A stretch of 64,000 nucleotides of DNA from an uncultured Campylobacter sp. (GTDB lineage: Bacteria; Campylobacterota; Campylobacteria; Campylobacterales; Campylobacteraceae), in assembly GCF_944323605.1 (NCBI RefSeq), contig NZ_CALUTC010000001.1, positions 186,001-250,000 on the forward strand. Reading direction: 5' to 3'. This document shows positions 44,416 to 54,067 of the stretch, piece after piece (position 1 is the stretch's first letter; each line of letters opens with the position of its first letter). Below the pieces are notes generated by a model. That model saw nothing but the letters and a program-made list of their open reading frames with translations. It did no database searches and was not told the origin of the DNA. The translations under genes were made by a program, and so were the position numbers.

Positions 44416-45264
44416 TTACAAACTTTGAAGCAAAACATTTAAAGAATAAGTTCTAAGACTTTCTTGTTCTTTAGTAAATCTTTCCCTTAAAGCAAGTTTT
44501 TCTATGTCAAAGCTTTCTTTTAAGTTAGTATCTTTTAACTTGATTTCTTGAATTTCACTTTTTTCCTCTTTGCCTTCTTGTTTTTCTTTATAAAGCTCTT
44601 TTATAAGCTCTATGAGCTCATCTTCTTCCTCATTTTCAAAAGGCTTATTTAGAAATTCTTTTATAGCAGCACTGATATCTATACTACTTGCACCTCCGCC
44701 TATAAGCGTTTCGTATTTAGGCACTATAGGCTCTTCATTGAAAAGCTCTTTGTATATGTCTTTTAAGAAATCTGCTCCCTCCTGCTTTCTAGCCTTAAAT
44801 TCCTCATAGCTTTCTTTACTTGGAAGCCAAGCAAGACCTATATCACTTTGAAGTAAGGATATAGTGTTTATAAGCTCTTGTTTTATCTCATCAGTATTTC
44901 CATAGCTTGACGCTTCCTGCCAAAGATCAGGTCTACTGAAAAAATAGCCAAAATCTTCTTGTGAGCCATTTGGATTTTGCTGATTGATTAGAAGTATTCT
45001 AGATACAAAGGAAGCTGCAGTAATTAAAAAGTGTTTTTTAGCAGCCTCTTCATTAGCAAATGTTTGTCCTAATTTTTCTTGTTGTCTATCTCCAATATAA
45101 GTATATAAATCAGACCAATCTTTTATATCCTCTGCTTTAATGCCACTTGTCTTAATTTCATTTTCTAAAACAGTATCAAAGCTTTGTTCGCTTTCTTTTA
45201 TGTCTTTAGCTGAGTTTGACCCAGCTAAATTTTGTGTATAGATACTTGCATTGTCTACTTTCAT
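44416..45264 (-). CDS. unnamed paralogous protein A' (candidate flagellum-secreted)
   Basis: 282 residues, acidic, without signal peptide. It shares with A'' the N-terminal module (KVDNASIYTQNLAG, SEQSFDTVLENEIKTSGIK) and the block KQEGADFLKDIYKELFNEEP then IVPKY near 165-190. The C-terminal third (about 215-275) is charged and likely coiled coil, ending LNVLLQSL. It begins ten bases after the exported-protein gene and is probably on its transcript. Function unknown. Confidence 0.72.
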   Translation of the reverse strand: MKVDNASIYTQNLAGSNSAKDIKESEQSFDTVLENEIKTSGIKAEDIKDWSDLYTYIGDRQQEKLGQTFANEEAAKKHFLITAASFVSRILLINQQNPNGSQEDFGYFFSRPDLWQEASSYGNTDEIKQELINTISLLQSDIGLAWLPSKESYEEFKARKQEGADFLKDIYKELFNEEPIVPKYETLIGGGASSIDISAAIKEFLNKPFENEEEDELIELIKELYKEKQEGKEEKSEIQEIKLKDTNLKESFDIEKLALRERFTKEQESLRTYSLNVLLQSL

Positions 45265-45273
45265 AGCAAAGCC

Positions 45274-45864
45274 CTACCTTATGTTTATATAAGTTTGCAT
45301 AGTTGGACCAGGATTCATAGACCTTGCTGTGTATAAAAACTGTCCTCCCGGACTTTTGCCTGATAAATCCCAAGATATGAGCCAACCATCTACAATTCTA
45401 TCTCCATTAAAATCTATTGGTATGTTATCTACATAATTAAGAATAAAACCGGGACCACCATAACTAGCAAAATCACTAGAAATTCCACCATATCCCTTTA
45501 CAACTGTGGATACATACATGGTTGAACCACCGTGATTTCTGTTTGTTTGAGTTTGTCCTGGGGCTATTAACTCTTCTCCGCCTTTTTCAGAAGCTACAAG
45601 CCAAATACCAACACCACTTACAGGCGGGGCAGGAGCTCTAGGATTTTGCTTATCCTTTTCAAAGAGTTCTTTTATCTGTGTCAAGCTTTTATCATACTTC
45701 CCGTTTAAAAAACCTTCTTTTAAAGGTGAATCAGGATTTACATACATATCCAGCCCAGCTCTACTTATTTTTTCCTTACCCTCAGTAGGGTCTACATCCT
45801 TAGCATTAAGAAATACTAAACACAAGGCACCTAGTGCAACTGTTAGAAAAAATTTCTTTTTCAT
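45274..45864 (-). CDS. exported protein B of unknown function (DUF4879-like)
   Basis: 196 residues with a clear signal peptide (MKKKFFLTVALGALCLVFLN, cleavage probably after NAK). The mature protein contains APAPPVSGVGIWLVASEKGG, NRNHGGSTMYVSTVVKGYG and a C-terminal FLYTARSMNPGPTMQTYINI. This order reminds me of DUF4879 (YolA-type) secreted proteins, but that is from memory and weak. A sigma-54 promoter motif lies 57-74 bases upstream, with AAAAGGAG before the ATG. It separates paralogues A and A'. Confidence 0.72.
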   Translation of the reverse strand: MKKKFFLTVALGALCLVFLNAKDVDPTEGKEKISRAGLDMYVNPDSPLKEGFLNGKYDKSLTQIKELFEKDKQNPRAPAPPVSGVGIWLVASEKGGEELIAPGQTQTNRNHGGSTMYVSTVVKGYGGISSDFASYGGPGFILNYVDNIPIDFNGDRIVDGWLISWDLSGKSPGGQFLYTARSMNPGPTMQTYINIR

Positions 45865-45917
45865 TTTGTCTCCTTTTGGATAAAATATTTTCTAACCTTC
45901 CTTACTGTTGCATAAAA

Positions 45918-45942
45918 TTACAAGCAAAAAATATTCCATTTA
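45918..45942 (-). promoter_or_regulatory. sigma-54 promoter of the exported-protein gene
   Basis: On the minus strand TGGAATATTTTTTGCTTG spans 45938-45921, with GG (-24) and GC (-12) separated by exactly ten bases, as RpoN promoters require. The expected start is near 45912, giving a leader of about 48 bases. The 25 bases here are identical to those at 46715-46739. Confidence 0.78.
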
Positions 45943-46686
45943 TATCTTTTCAAGTAAGCTAGCTAATGCCTCAGTATCTAGTCTTTCATAACTATTTATC
46001 ATCTCTTTTATCTCTTGTATTTGAGTGTGAGTTAGACTGCTTTCGCCATTCATAAATTCAAAAGGATTTAGGGAGGACTTAGATTTTTCAAGAGATTTTA
46101 GAAAAGAATCATCTCTTAAGCCACTTATATCAAGCCTTGACAAATCGTGTGAAAATTTAGGCACTACAGCTTCAACACCAAACATTTCCTTATAAACAGC
46201 CTTTAAGACATTTGCGCCGTCTTGCTTTTGAGCTCTGTATTGTTCATTACTTAGGGGGATTTCTCCTCTTATCCTCCTGCCTAATAAAACCTCATCGCTT
46301 TGTAAAAGAGAGGCTGTTTCTATGATAAGCTCTCCTAATTCTTCTTTGCTTTTATCTTTCATGATGTTTATACGTTCTTCTTCAGCATATTGTAAAAAAC
46401 GTTCAGTATCAATTCTACCAGCCCTCTCATAAGCTTTTACAAGGTCTAAAACGCCTATAGCAGAGCCTATAGCCATATTTATACTACTTTTTTCATAGCT
46501 ACTTATATCTAAATTTGAGACTATATATGCTGTGTAAGATTCTAAAGTGAGGGCATTTTTTACCTCACTTACATCTTTTATCTGTTTGTCTAAAACAGAT
46601 TGAAAGCCTCTTTCATCATATAGCTCTTTTTTAGGACTTGTTTTTATGCTCTCTCCAGAGTAAAAATTTATATTTTTTACTTGCAT
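45940..46686 (-). CDS. unnamed paralogous protein A (candidate flagellum-secreted)
   Basis: 248 residues without signal peptide. The N-terminus (MQVKNINFYSGESIK, then ERGFQSVLDKQIKDVSE) is a diverged form of the module in A' and A''. The shared middle block reads YRAQKQDGANVLKAVYKEMF then VVPKF near 158-188. It ends TEALASLLEKI, like the LLLQ endings of the others. It is first in the A-B-A'-b-A'' locus, with a sigma-54 motif 32-49 bases upstream. Family unknown. Confidence 0.72.
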   Translation of the reverse strand: MQVKNINFYSGESIKTSPKKELYDERGFQSVLDKQIKDVSEVKNALTLESYTAYIVSNLDISSYEKSSINMAIGSAIGVLDLVKAYERAGRIDTERFLQYAEEERINIMKDKSKEELGELIIETASLLQSDEVLLGRRIRGEIPLSNEQYRAQKQDGANVLKAVYKEMFGVEAVVPKFSHDLSRLDISGLRDDSFLKSLEKSKSSLNPFEFMNGESSLTHTQIQEIKEMINSYERLDTEALASLLEKI

Positions 46687-46714
46687 ATTAAACTCACTGT
46701 ATATAATTTAAGAT

Positions 46715-46739
46715 TTACAAGCAAAAAATATTCCATTTA
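46715..46739 (-). promoter_or_regulatory. sigma-54 promoter of paralogue A
   Basis: Minus strand TGGAATATTTTTTGCTTG at 46735-46718, GG-N10-GC spacing exact. The expected start is near 46709 and the leader about 22 bases. Identical over 25 bases to the block at 45918-45942, which ties both transcripts to RpoN and so to flagellar-type control in Campylobacter. Confidence 0.8.
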
Positions 46740-46800
46740 AGCACTAAATTTCTAAGGCTTTTTGCCTTAGTTTTTGTAAATGTAGTAAGATGGTTTGAGT

Positions 46801-48012
46801 TTATAGAATTTCGCTAAATTTATAAGCTTTTTCTTTAAGAATTTTTCTAAGTTCTTCTTGGTGTTCAAAGCCCTTTGTTTCAAGGGTTATGCTTATCATT
46901 GCATCTCCATAGTCAAGCTTTGTAGAAAATCTATCGTAATCTATCTTTACAATGTTAGCATTAGCTTTTTTTAAGCTATCTGTTAAGTCTAGCAAAGCTC
47001 CGGGTTTGTCTATAAGCGTAACCATTATTTGCATTTTTCTGTGAGCTTTGAAAAGCCCTTTTTCTATAATTATATTTAGCATTTGCACATCTATATTTCC
47101 GCCACTTAAAATGGCTGCTATCTTTGAATCTTTTTTAAATTTCATCTTTTTATGCAACAGTGCTGCTACAGAGGCAGCTCCTGCACCCTCAACGATTATT
47201 TTATGTTTTTCCAGCAAAAACAATACAGCTTCTGCTATTTCCTCATCATCTACTTGGACGAAATCATCAACGCATTCTAATATAATATCAAGATTTTTAG
47301 CATTCACGTCTCTAACAGCTATACCGTCGGCTATCGTGCGGACAGACTTTGAATTTTTAATCTTTTTGTTTTTATAGCTTTCATACATTGCAGGAGCACC
47401 TTTTGCACTTACTCCCACTATCTTAATATCCGGATTTATCTGTTTTGCAGCACTTGCTACACCGCTTATAAGCCCTCCGCCTCCAACTGGAACAAGCACA
47501 GCATCTAGGTCATTTATATCATCTAGCATTTCAAGCATAACAGTGCCTTGTCCGGCTATAACCAAATCATCTTCAAAAGGGTGTATAAAGCTCATATTAT
47601 TTTTTTTTGCATATTTTATCGCAAAATCATAAGACTCATCAAAATTATCTCCCTTTAATATCACTTCAGCACCTAAATTCTTAGTAGCACTTACCTTTAA
47701 AAGAGGAGTTGATTCAGGCATTACTATAGTGCTTTTTATGCCAAAATTTTTAGCACTTATGGCAACTCCTTGTGCGTGATTGCCCGCACTTGCTGCTATG
47801 ACCCCATTTTTCTTTTGGCTTTCGCTTAAATTTGCTATTTTATTATACGCACCTCGTATCTTATACGCACCGGTTCTTTGCAAATTTTCATTTTTAAGGT
47901 AGATTTTTGCATTGCAAATATCACTTAAAAAATGAGAATGCGAAAGAGGAGTTTTAAGAGCAAAATCAGCTATTTTTTGTTTTGCTTGGTAGATTTTATT
48001 TAATTCTATCAT
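46801..48012 (-). CDS. ilvA: threonine dehydratase (deaminase), ACT-domain type
   Basis: 403 residues from ATG 48012 (MIELNKIYQ), which overlaps the upstream stop as ATGA; the frame extends ten codons further. PLP Lys lies in NENLQRTGAYKIRGAYN near 43-59, the phosphate loop is VPVGGGGLISG near 173-183, and an ACT domain covers about 325-403. It makes 2-oxobutanoate for isoleucine synthesis. The ACT part suggests effector control. Confidence 0.93.
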   Translation of the reverse strand: MIELNKIYQAKQKIADFALKTPLSHSHFLSDICNAKIYLKNENLQRTGAYKIRGAYNKIANLSESQKKNGVIAASAGNHAQGVAISAKNFGIKSTIVMPESTPLLKVSATKNLGAEVILKGDNFDESYDFAIKYAKKNNMSFIHPFEDDLVIAGQGTVMLEMLDDINDLDAVLVPVGGGGLISGVASAAKQINPDIKIVGVSAKGAPAMYESYKNKKIKNSKSVRTIADGIAVRDVNAKNLDIILECVDDFVQVDDEEIAEAVLFLLEKHKIIVEGAGAASVAALLHKKMKFKKDSKIAAILSGGNIDVQMLNIIIEKGLFKAHRKMQIMVTLIDKPGALLDLTDSLKKANANIVKIDYDRFSTKLDYGDAMISITLETKGFEHQEELRKILKEKAYKFSEIL

Positions 48013-48392
48013 TTTAAAGCCTTTAGTTCTTGCATTATACATTTATCTTGCACGAAAGCTATGTTGTTTTCAAGGCATTTTGCCTTAACAGCTTCGTTTT
48101 TTATGCCAAGTTGTAGCCATAGTTTTTTGATACCTTTTTTTAAAAGACTTGGGAAAATTTCATTGGCAAATTCTCCTTTTCTAAACATTACAACCAGATC
48201 CACCTTTTCATCTATCTCATCTATAGTTCTAAAAACTTTCTCTTTTAATATAATATCCTCTTTTGGGTATATAGGTATAATTTTAAAGCCTTCATTTTGC
48301 AAGTATTTAGCGACCATATTTGAGGCTTTGTTTTCATCGGGACTTAAGCCTATTATGGCTATGTTTTTAACATTTTTCATAAAATTTTTCAC
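48009..48392 (-). CDS. CoA-binding domain protein (YccU-like)
   Basis: 127 residues forming one Rossmann-like CoA-binding domain: KNIAIIGLSPDENKASNMVA near 8-27, then IIPIYPKED and KLWLQLGIKNEAV near 90-102. Members are abundant but their role is unsettled. It is in the run ogt-side to ilvA, with ATGA overlap to ilvA. Confidence 0.85.
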   Translation of the reverse strand: MKNFMKNVKNIAIIGLSPDENKASNMVAKYLQNEGFKIIPIYPKEDIILKEKVFRTIDEIDEKVDLVVMFRKGEFANEIFPSLLKKGIKKLWLQLGIKNEAVKAKCLENNIAFVQDKCIMQELKALK

Positions 48393-48393
48393 T

Positions 48394-49452
48394 TTAAAAA
48401 CCTTTCTTTTTAAGTATTGCTATACATTCTATGTGTTCTGTATTTGCAAATTGATCAAAAATAGCTAATTTTTTAAGCTCGTGAGTGTCTATGTCTTTTA
48501 TATTATCTTTCAAGCTTTTTGGATTGCAAGATACGTATATTATATTTTCATATTTTTTTACAAGATTTACCACATCTTTACTAAGCCCAGCTCTTGGAGG
48601 ATCTACTAAGATATGAGAAAAAGAAAAATCATCTAAATTTACATTTTTTAACCTAAAAAAGCTTCTTTCTTTATTTATAGCCTTGTTAAGTTCTTCGCTT
48701 GATAGTCTTGCAAAATTTATGTTTTTTGTATTGTTTAATTTGCAATTTTCAAGAGCAAATTCTATATTTTTTTTAGATACTTCTGTGGCTAAGATATTAT
48801 CAAACACAAAGGAAAGCGGTATGGTAAAATTCCCATATCCACAGTAAAGCTCTAGTAAGTCTTTTTTGTCTTGCGTTTTTAGCTCTGTTAAAATCCATTC
48901 TATCATTTTTTCATTTATAAAGGTGTTTGCTTGTATGAAGCATTCATTGCTGTAAAGGTAGTAGTATTTTTTTTCAAATATATCTAATTCTTGTTTTAAA
49001 ATTTCACCATTAAATACAAGCTTCTTTCCTTTACTTCTTGCTATTATTTTTAGCTTAAGTTCTAAACTAAAATTTTCAAGTTCTTTTTTTATAAGGTCTA
49101 TATTTTTGTGATAGAGTAGGGTAACGCTTATATCAAATTTCGTGCTTAGAAATTCTATAGCAAAAAGTTTTTCCTTTAATTTTTTGTTTGAGTTTAGAGC
49201 GTTTAATACAGTAGGCATAGCCGTTTTAATCTTATCATTTGCTATCTCAAAATCTTTTATGATATATTTTTTCTTTCCGTCAAACATAGCATAAAATATA
49301 TCATCATCTTTATGGAATATAGCAAATTCAGCCTTATTTCTGTAAGATTTTGTTGGGGAAGAAAAGCTTTGAATTTGTATTTCTTTAAAATCCTCAAAAA
49401 GTTTTTTTATATATGCTATCTTTTCATTTAAAGTTTTCAAGCACAGACTCAT
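48394..49452 (-). CDS. trmA: tRNA (uracil-5-)-methyltransferase
   Basis: 352 residues from ATG 49452, overlapping the upstream stop as ATGA. The SAM motif is LLELYCGYGNFTIPL near 206-220, the catalytic Cys lies in YVSCNPKSL near 311-319 (SCNP), and the general-base Glu in HIECIAIL near the end. It makes ribothymidine at position 54 of tRNA. The first third is diverged. Confidence 0.93.
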   Translation of the reverse strand: MSLCLKTLNEKIAYIKKLFEDFKEIQIQSFSSPTKSYRNKAEFAIFHKDDDIFYAMFDGKKKYIIKDFEIANDKIKTAMPTVLNALNSNKKLKEKLFAIEFLSTKFDISVTLLYHKNIDLIKKELENFSLELKLKIIARSKGKKLVFNGEILKQELDIFEKKYYYLYSNECFIQANTFINEKMIEWILTELKTQDKKDLLELYCGYGNFTIPLSFVFDNILATEVSKKNIEFALENCKLNNTKNINFARLSSEELNKAINKERSFFRLKNVNLDDFSFSHILVDPPRAGLSKDVVNLVKKYENIIYVSCNPKSLKDNIKDIDTHELKKLAIFDQFANTEHIECIAILKKKGF

Positions 49453-50195
49453 ACTTTTTCTATATGAAAACCAGCCCAAGTTTGAGTAACAGGCATCAAT
49501 TCTATTTCATTTATGTTTATGTGTTCTGGCAAATTTAAAATACTTAATATAACCTTTGCTATATCTTCAGCACTTATAAATTTAGTATCTTCATATAGGC
49601 TATCAGCTTTTTTCTTGTCACCTTTAAATCTAACTTCACTGAATTCAGTTTTGCAAAGCCCAGGTGCTACTGTGGTAACTTTTATATTGCTTCCTCTTAA
49701 GTCGTTTCTAAGAGCTAGAGAAAATTGCGAAACAAAAGCTTTTGTTCCACAATAAACATTGCCCCCAAAGTAAGGATTTCTAGCTGCAACCGAGCTTATA
49801 TTAAATATATTAGCACTTGTTTGCTTTCTAAGTAAAGGTATAACAGCTTTTGCTATATACAAAAACCCTTTTATGTTTGTATCTACCATTGTATTAATGT
49901 CATCTAAACTCATCTTATCAAATTCTTCTTGTCCCAGGGCTAATCCAGCATTATTTATAAGCACTGAAATGTCTTTAAATTCGTTTGGAAGAGTAGATAT
50001 TTTTTCAAAAACAGCTTTTTCATCTCTTACGTCTAGCTCTAGGCAGTGAAATTTGCCTTTAAACTCTTTTTCTAGTTCTTCTAATCTTTCTTTTCTTCTA
50101 GCTATGGCTACAATTTTAAAATTCTCATTTGCTAAAGCCCTGGCACACGCCCTGCCAAAGCCTGAGCTAACGCCAGTAATTAGTGCAGTTTTCAT
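49449..50195 (-). CDS. short-chain dehydrogenase/reductase (YdfG-like)
   Basis: 248 residues. The cofactor motif TGVSSGFGRA is at 7-16, NNAG near 86-89, catalytic Ser in NISSVAARNPY near 138 and YxxxK as YCGTKAF near 153-159. YdfG-like enzymes oxidise serine-type 3-hydroxy acids; the exact substrate is not evident. It overlaps the ankyrin gene and trmA by four bases each. Confidence 0.9.
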   Translation of the reverse strand: MKTALITGVSSGFGRACARALANENFKIVAIARRKERLEELEKEFKGKFHCLELDVRDEKAVFEKISTLPNEFKDISVLINNAGLALGQEEFDKMSLDDINTMVDTNIKGFLYIAKAVIPLLRKQTSANIFNISSVAARNPYFGGNVYCGTKAFVSQFSLALRNDLRGSNIKVTTVAPGLCKTEFSEVRFKGDKKKADSLYEDTKFISAEDIAKVILSILNLPEHININEIELMPVTQTWAGFHIEKV

Positions 50196-51406
50196 TCTAA
50201 AGAGCCTCCATAATATAAATTTTCATTTGCCTTAAGTCCAAGAGATTGTAAATATTTTGCATTATCCATTTTTTTTGCACTTAAGGCAAAATCGAGTGCA
50301 TTAAATCCAAGATCATCTACATCGTGTAAATTTGCACCGCTTTCTATAAGAAGTTTCAACATATCAACATCAGCATAAGAAGCTGCGTGCATCAAAACAT
50401 TTTTAGATGTATGTTCTAAAGCACAAAAGGTTATATAGTATGGTGTATTTCCACCTAAATTGTTTATGATAGCTAATTTTTCATTATTAGAGATATATCT
50501 AGCATTGACATTGGCTTTATTGTCTATTAGTAGCTTTGCTATATCTTTTTGATTTGCTTCTACCGCATAGAACAATGCGGTTTTTCCAAAAGAATTTGCA
50601 TAATTTACATTTGCATTGTTTTTAAGTAGAAAATCTACATTGCTATAACTTTCAAGAGCGTAAAACAAGGCACTTTCATATCCTTCGTTTATATTTAATC
50701 CTAAATCTATAAATACCTTTATAACAGAATTTGATTTTTTAGCTAGTAAAGCTACTTGCAACGCTTGTATTAATTCTGCTTTGTTTGGTTGTTTTGTGTA
50801 TATATAAGCTTTTATTTGATTTGCGTCATTTCTTTGATCAAGAATAAATAATGAAAATTCGTCTAAATCTTTAAAAATTTTTGTTTCCCCAACAGCCCAA
50901 TACAAAAATTCGTTAGCCGCAGCTATAGAAAACAATTCACTTTCTTTTGCATTTATACCATTTTTGATTGCATACTTTCTAAGAGGATCTAAAATTTTGC
51001 CATACTCATTCCAAAAATTCATATAAAGTCTGTAATTTCCTATACTTTGATATGCCCAATATCTAAAATATTTTTTTAAAATTTCATCTCTTTTTGTATC
51101 TGTTTGCTTTGTATAATTCTTTGGTTCTAGCATTAAAAGAGCTAGTTTGACTTGAAATTGTCTTAATTTGTCTATATATGAAAGTCCAGCACAAGCTAGG
51201 TTTGAGCCGCGTATTTTGTTTGTTATCTCATATATTTTTTTTGAAAAATCCTGATTTTGCAAAGATAAAGAACAATTTTCTATTGCTCTTGCTAATTCCT
51301 CTTTATTAGTGTTTGTGTCTAAGCTGTGCTCTTTTATATAAGCACAGCTTGAGTTGTTTGCTATAGACAAGGCTAAAGCAAAGCAAAGTAGTATTAAGGC
51401 TTTCAA
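50192..51406 (-). CDS. periplasmic ankyrin-repeat protein
   Basis: 404 residues. A signal peptide covers about 1-16. The middle is helical and unassigned. From about 235 ankyrin repeats appear, the clearest being FGKTALFYAVEANQKDIAKL near 268-287 and NVLMHAASYADVDMLKLLIE near 335-354, then DLGFNALDFALSAKKMDNAK. Such repeats bind proteins. Same order as in C. jejuni (recalled Cj0834c beside acnB). Confidence 0.85.
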   Translation of the reverse strand: MKALILLCFALALSIANNSSCAYIKEHSLDTNTNKEELARAIENCSLSLQNQDFSKKIYEITNKIRGSNLACAGLSYIDKLRQFQVKLALLMLEPKNYTKQTDTKRDEILKKYFRYWAYQSIGNYRLYMNFWNEYGKILDPLRKYAIKNGINAKESELFSIAAANEFLYWAVGETKIFKDLDEFSLFILDQRNDANQIKAYIYTKQPNKAELIQALQVALLAKKSNSVIKVFIDLGLNINEGYESALFYALESYSNVDFLLKNNANVNYANSFGKTALFYAVEANQKDIAKLLIDNKANVNARYISNNEKLAIINNLGGNTPYYITFCALEHTSKNVLMHAASYADVDMLKLLIESGANLHDVDDLGFNALDFALSAKKMDNAKYLQSLGLKANENLYYGGSLE

Positions 51407-51462
51407 TTAAAATCCTTGATATTTTTTTGCTTTATTGTAGCAAAAATACAATAAAGCGAATT

Positions 51463-54009
51463 TTAATTAGCTAATTTAAATTCCTTAATTTCATTGAAAT
51501 TCAAATATTTATAAATATTAGCTTTCTTAGAGTCATCTAGCTTATCATTTACTATATCTAAATACTCTTTAGGGCTTGGCAGTCTTCCAAGTATAGCACA
51601 TACAGCACCTAATTCAGCACTTCCAAGATATACTTTTGCTCCCATACCCATTCTATTGTCAAAATTTCTAGTTGAGGTTGAGAATACTACCGCACCATCA
51701 TTTACTCTAGCTTGATTTCCCATACACAAAGAGCAACCAGGCACTTCTATCCTAGCACCAGCAGCACCAAATACACCGTAATATCCTTCGCTTGTAAGTT
51801 GAGCTTTATCCATTTTAGTAGGAGGTGCTATCCATAGTCTAGTTTTTAACATACCTTTGTCTTTTAGAATTTCACCCAAAGCTCTGTAATGACCTATATT
51901 TGTCATACAAGAGCCTATGAAAACTTCATCTATATTCTTAGCTCTTTTATCATCTGCTAAAATTTCACTCAAAGTAGCCACATCATCTGGATCATTAGGA
52001 CAAGCTAAGATAGGTTCTTTTATTTCATTTAGATTTATGTTAAGCACGTAAGCATATTTAGCATCTTTATCTGCTCTTAGCAATATAGGATTTTTTAGCC
52101 ATTCTCTCATTTTATCAGCTCTTCTAGCTAATGTTTCTTTATCTTCGTAGCCAGATTTTATCATTGCTTCTATTAGAGATATGTTTGATTTTATATATTC
52201 GCTAACACTTTCCACACTTAAATCTATGCTACAAGCAGCAGCACTTCTTTCAGCACTTGCATCGCTTAGCTCAAAAGCTTGTTCTACTTTTAAATTTGGT
52301 AAACCTTCTATTTCTAAAATTTTACCAGCAAAAATGTTCTTTTTATTTTTCTTTTCAACTGTTAATTGCCCTTCTTTAATGGCATAGTAAGGTATAGCAT
52401 TTACCAAATCTCTTAGTGTTACGCCTGGTTGTAATTCTCCACTAAACCTAACCAATACGCTTTCTGGAACATTTAAAGGCATAGAGCCTGTAACAGCTGC
52501 AAATGCTACTAATCCACTGCCTGCAGGAAAAGATATACCTATAGGAAATCTCGTATGAGAATCTCCTCCAGTTCCAACTGTATCAGGTAAAACAAAGCGG
52601 TTTAGCCAAGAGTGTATTACACCATCACCCGGTTTAAGACTAACTCCTCCTCTACTTGTCATAAAGCCAGGTAGTGTTTGATGTAAATTTGAGTCGCTTA
52701 CTTTAGGATAAGCTGCTGTATGACAGAAACTTTGCATAACAAAATCAGCGTTAAAACCAAGACTTGCCAACTCTTTTATCTCATCTCTAGTCATAGGTCC
52801 TGTTGTATCTTGTGAGCCAACTGTAAGTGTTCTAGGTTCTATATACATTCCAGGACGAACCCCATCGACTCCACAAGCACGTCCTAGCATTTTTTGAGCT
52901 AATGTATATCCTCCAGAGCTGTTTTCTGGTTGTTTAGGTTTGATAAATATATCTTCAGAAGGCATTTTTAGTGCCTCTCTAGATTTAGCACAAAGTCCGC
53001 GACCTATTATAAGTGGAATTCTTCCTCCAGCTCTTACTTCATCTAGTATGGTATTTGGACTTAGCTTAAATGTAGCTATCACTTCGCCTTTTTTAACTAT
53101 TTCTCCTTTATAAGGATAAATTTCAAATTCATCTCCCATTTCAAGTTTGCTAACATCACAAATTATAGGTAATGCTCCACTATCTTGTGCTGTGTTAAAA
53201 AATATAGGAGCTATTGTTGAGCCTATTACTATGCCACCTGTTCTTTTGTTTGGCACTCCTTTTATATCTTTTCCTAAATGCCACTGTATAGAATTTATAG
53301 CTGATTTTCTGCTAGAGCCTGTTCCTACAACATCGCCTACATAAACTACTTCTCTACCACTTTTTTTCAATTCTTTGATTTTTTCTAAGGATCCTGGTTG
53401 TCTTACTTTTAGCATAGCATTTGCGTGTAAAGGTATATCACTTCTTGTAAAGGCATCTCCTGCAGGGCTTAAATCATCTGTGTTAGTTTCTCCTGCTACC
53501 TTAAACACTATACAATTTATAACTTCTGGTAACTTTTCTTTTTTAAGAAACCATTCAGCTTCAGCCCAGCTTTTTAATATATCTTTAGCATTTTCATCGC
53601 TTTGAGCCAATTTTGCTATTTCATTAAAATTATCATGAACAAAAATAATATTTTTAAGAACATTTGCGGCATCTTTTGCTGTATCTTTTCGTTTTAATGC
53701 GTCTATTAAAACTTTTACATTGTAACCACCTAGCATAGTTTCAAGCATAGCTAAAGCTTTTTTCTTGTCTATTAACTTGCTTTTTATTTCATCTTTTAAT
53801 ATTTTGTTTAAGAATTCACACTTAACTAAGGCAGCATCATCAACGCCCGGACTTACTCTTTCTTCTAATAGCAGTGCTAGTTCTTTATCATCGCTGTCTT
53901 TTAATAACTCACATAACTCTTTTGTTTGTTCTGCGTTTAATGGTAGAGGAGGTATGTTTTGTGCCGCTCTTTCATCAACTAATTTTTTATATTCTTCTTT
54001 AAAAGACAT
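51463..54009 (-). CDS. acnB: aconitate hydratase B
   Basis: 848 residues, full length for the AcnB type, with the swivel domain near the N-terminus. Cysteines for the 4Fe-4S cluster are in [10 protein letters not shown] near 700 and [10 protein letters not shown] near 760. It interconverts citrate and isocitrate; in other bacteria the apo form binds mRNA. It is divergent from ogt by 58 bases. Confidence 0.97.
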   Translation of the reverse strand: MSFKEEYKKLVDERAAQNIPPLPLNAEQTKELCELLKDSDDKELALLLEERVSPGVDDAALVKCEFLNKILKDEIKSKLIDKKKALAMLETMLGGYNVKVLIDALKRKDTAKDAANVLKNIIFVHDNFNEIAKLAQSDENAKDILKSWAEAEWFLKKEKLPEVINCIVFKVAGETNTDDLSPAGDAFTRSDIPLHANAMLKVRQPGSLEKIKELKKSGREVVYVGDVVGTGSSRKSAINSIQWHLGKDIKGVPNKRTGGIVIGSTIAPIFFNTAQDSGALPIICDVSKLEMGDEFEIYPYKGEIVKKGEVIATFKLSPNTILDEVRAGGRIPLIIGRGLCAKSREALKMPSEDIFIKPKQPENSSGGYTLAQKMLGRACGVDGVRPGMYIEPRTLTVGSQDTTGPMTRDEIKELASLGFNADFVMQSFCHTAAYPKVSDSNLHQTLPGFMTSRGGVSLKPGDGVIHSWLNRFVLPDTVGTGGDSHTRFPIGISFPAGSGLVAFAAVTGSMPLNVPESVLVRFSGELQPGVTLRDLVNAIPYYAIKEGQLTVEKKNKKNIFAGKILEIEGLPNLKVEQAFELSDASAERSAAACSIDLSVESVSEYIKSNISLIEAMIKSGYEDKETLARRADKMREWLKNPILLRADKDAKYAYVLNINLNEIKEPILACPNDPDDVATLSEILADDKRAKNIDEVFIGSCMTNIGHYRALGEILKDKGMLKTRLWIAPPTKMDKAQLTSEGYYGVFGAAGARIEVPGCSLCMGNQARVNDGAVVFSTSTRNFDNRMGMGAKVYLGSAELGAVCAILGRLPSPKEYLDIVNDKLDDSKKANIYKYLNFNEIKEFKLAN

Positions 54010-54067
54010 TTTATCTCCTTGTGGTATTATTTTATAAACTGTATTTTAACCTTTTAAAGGATAATAA

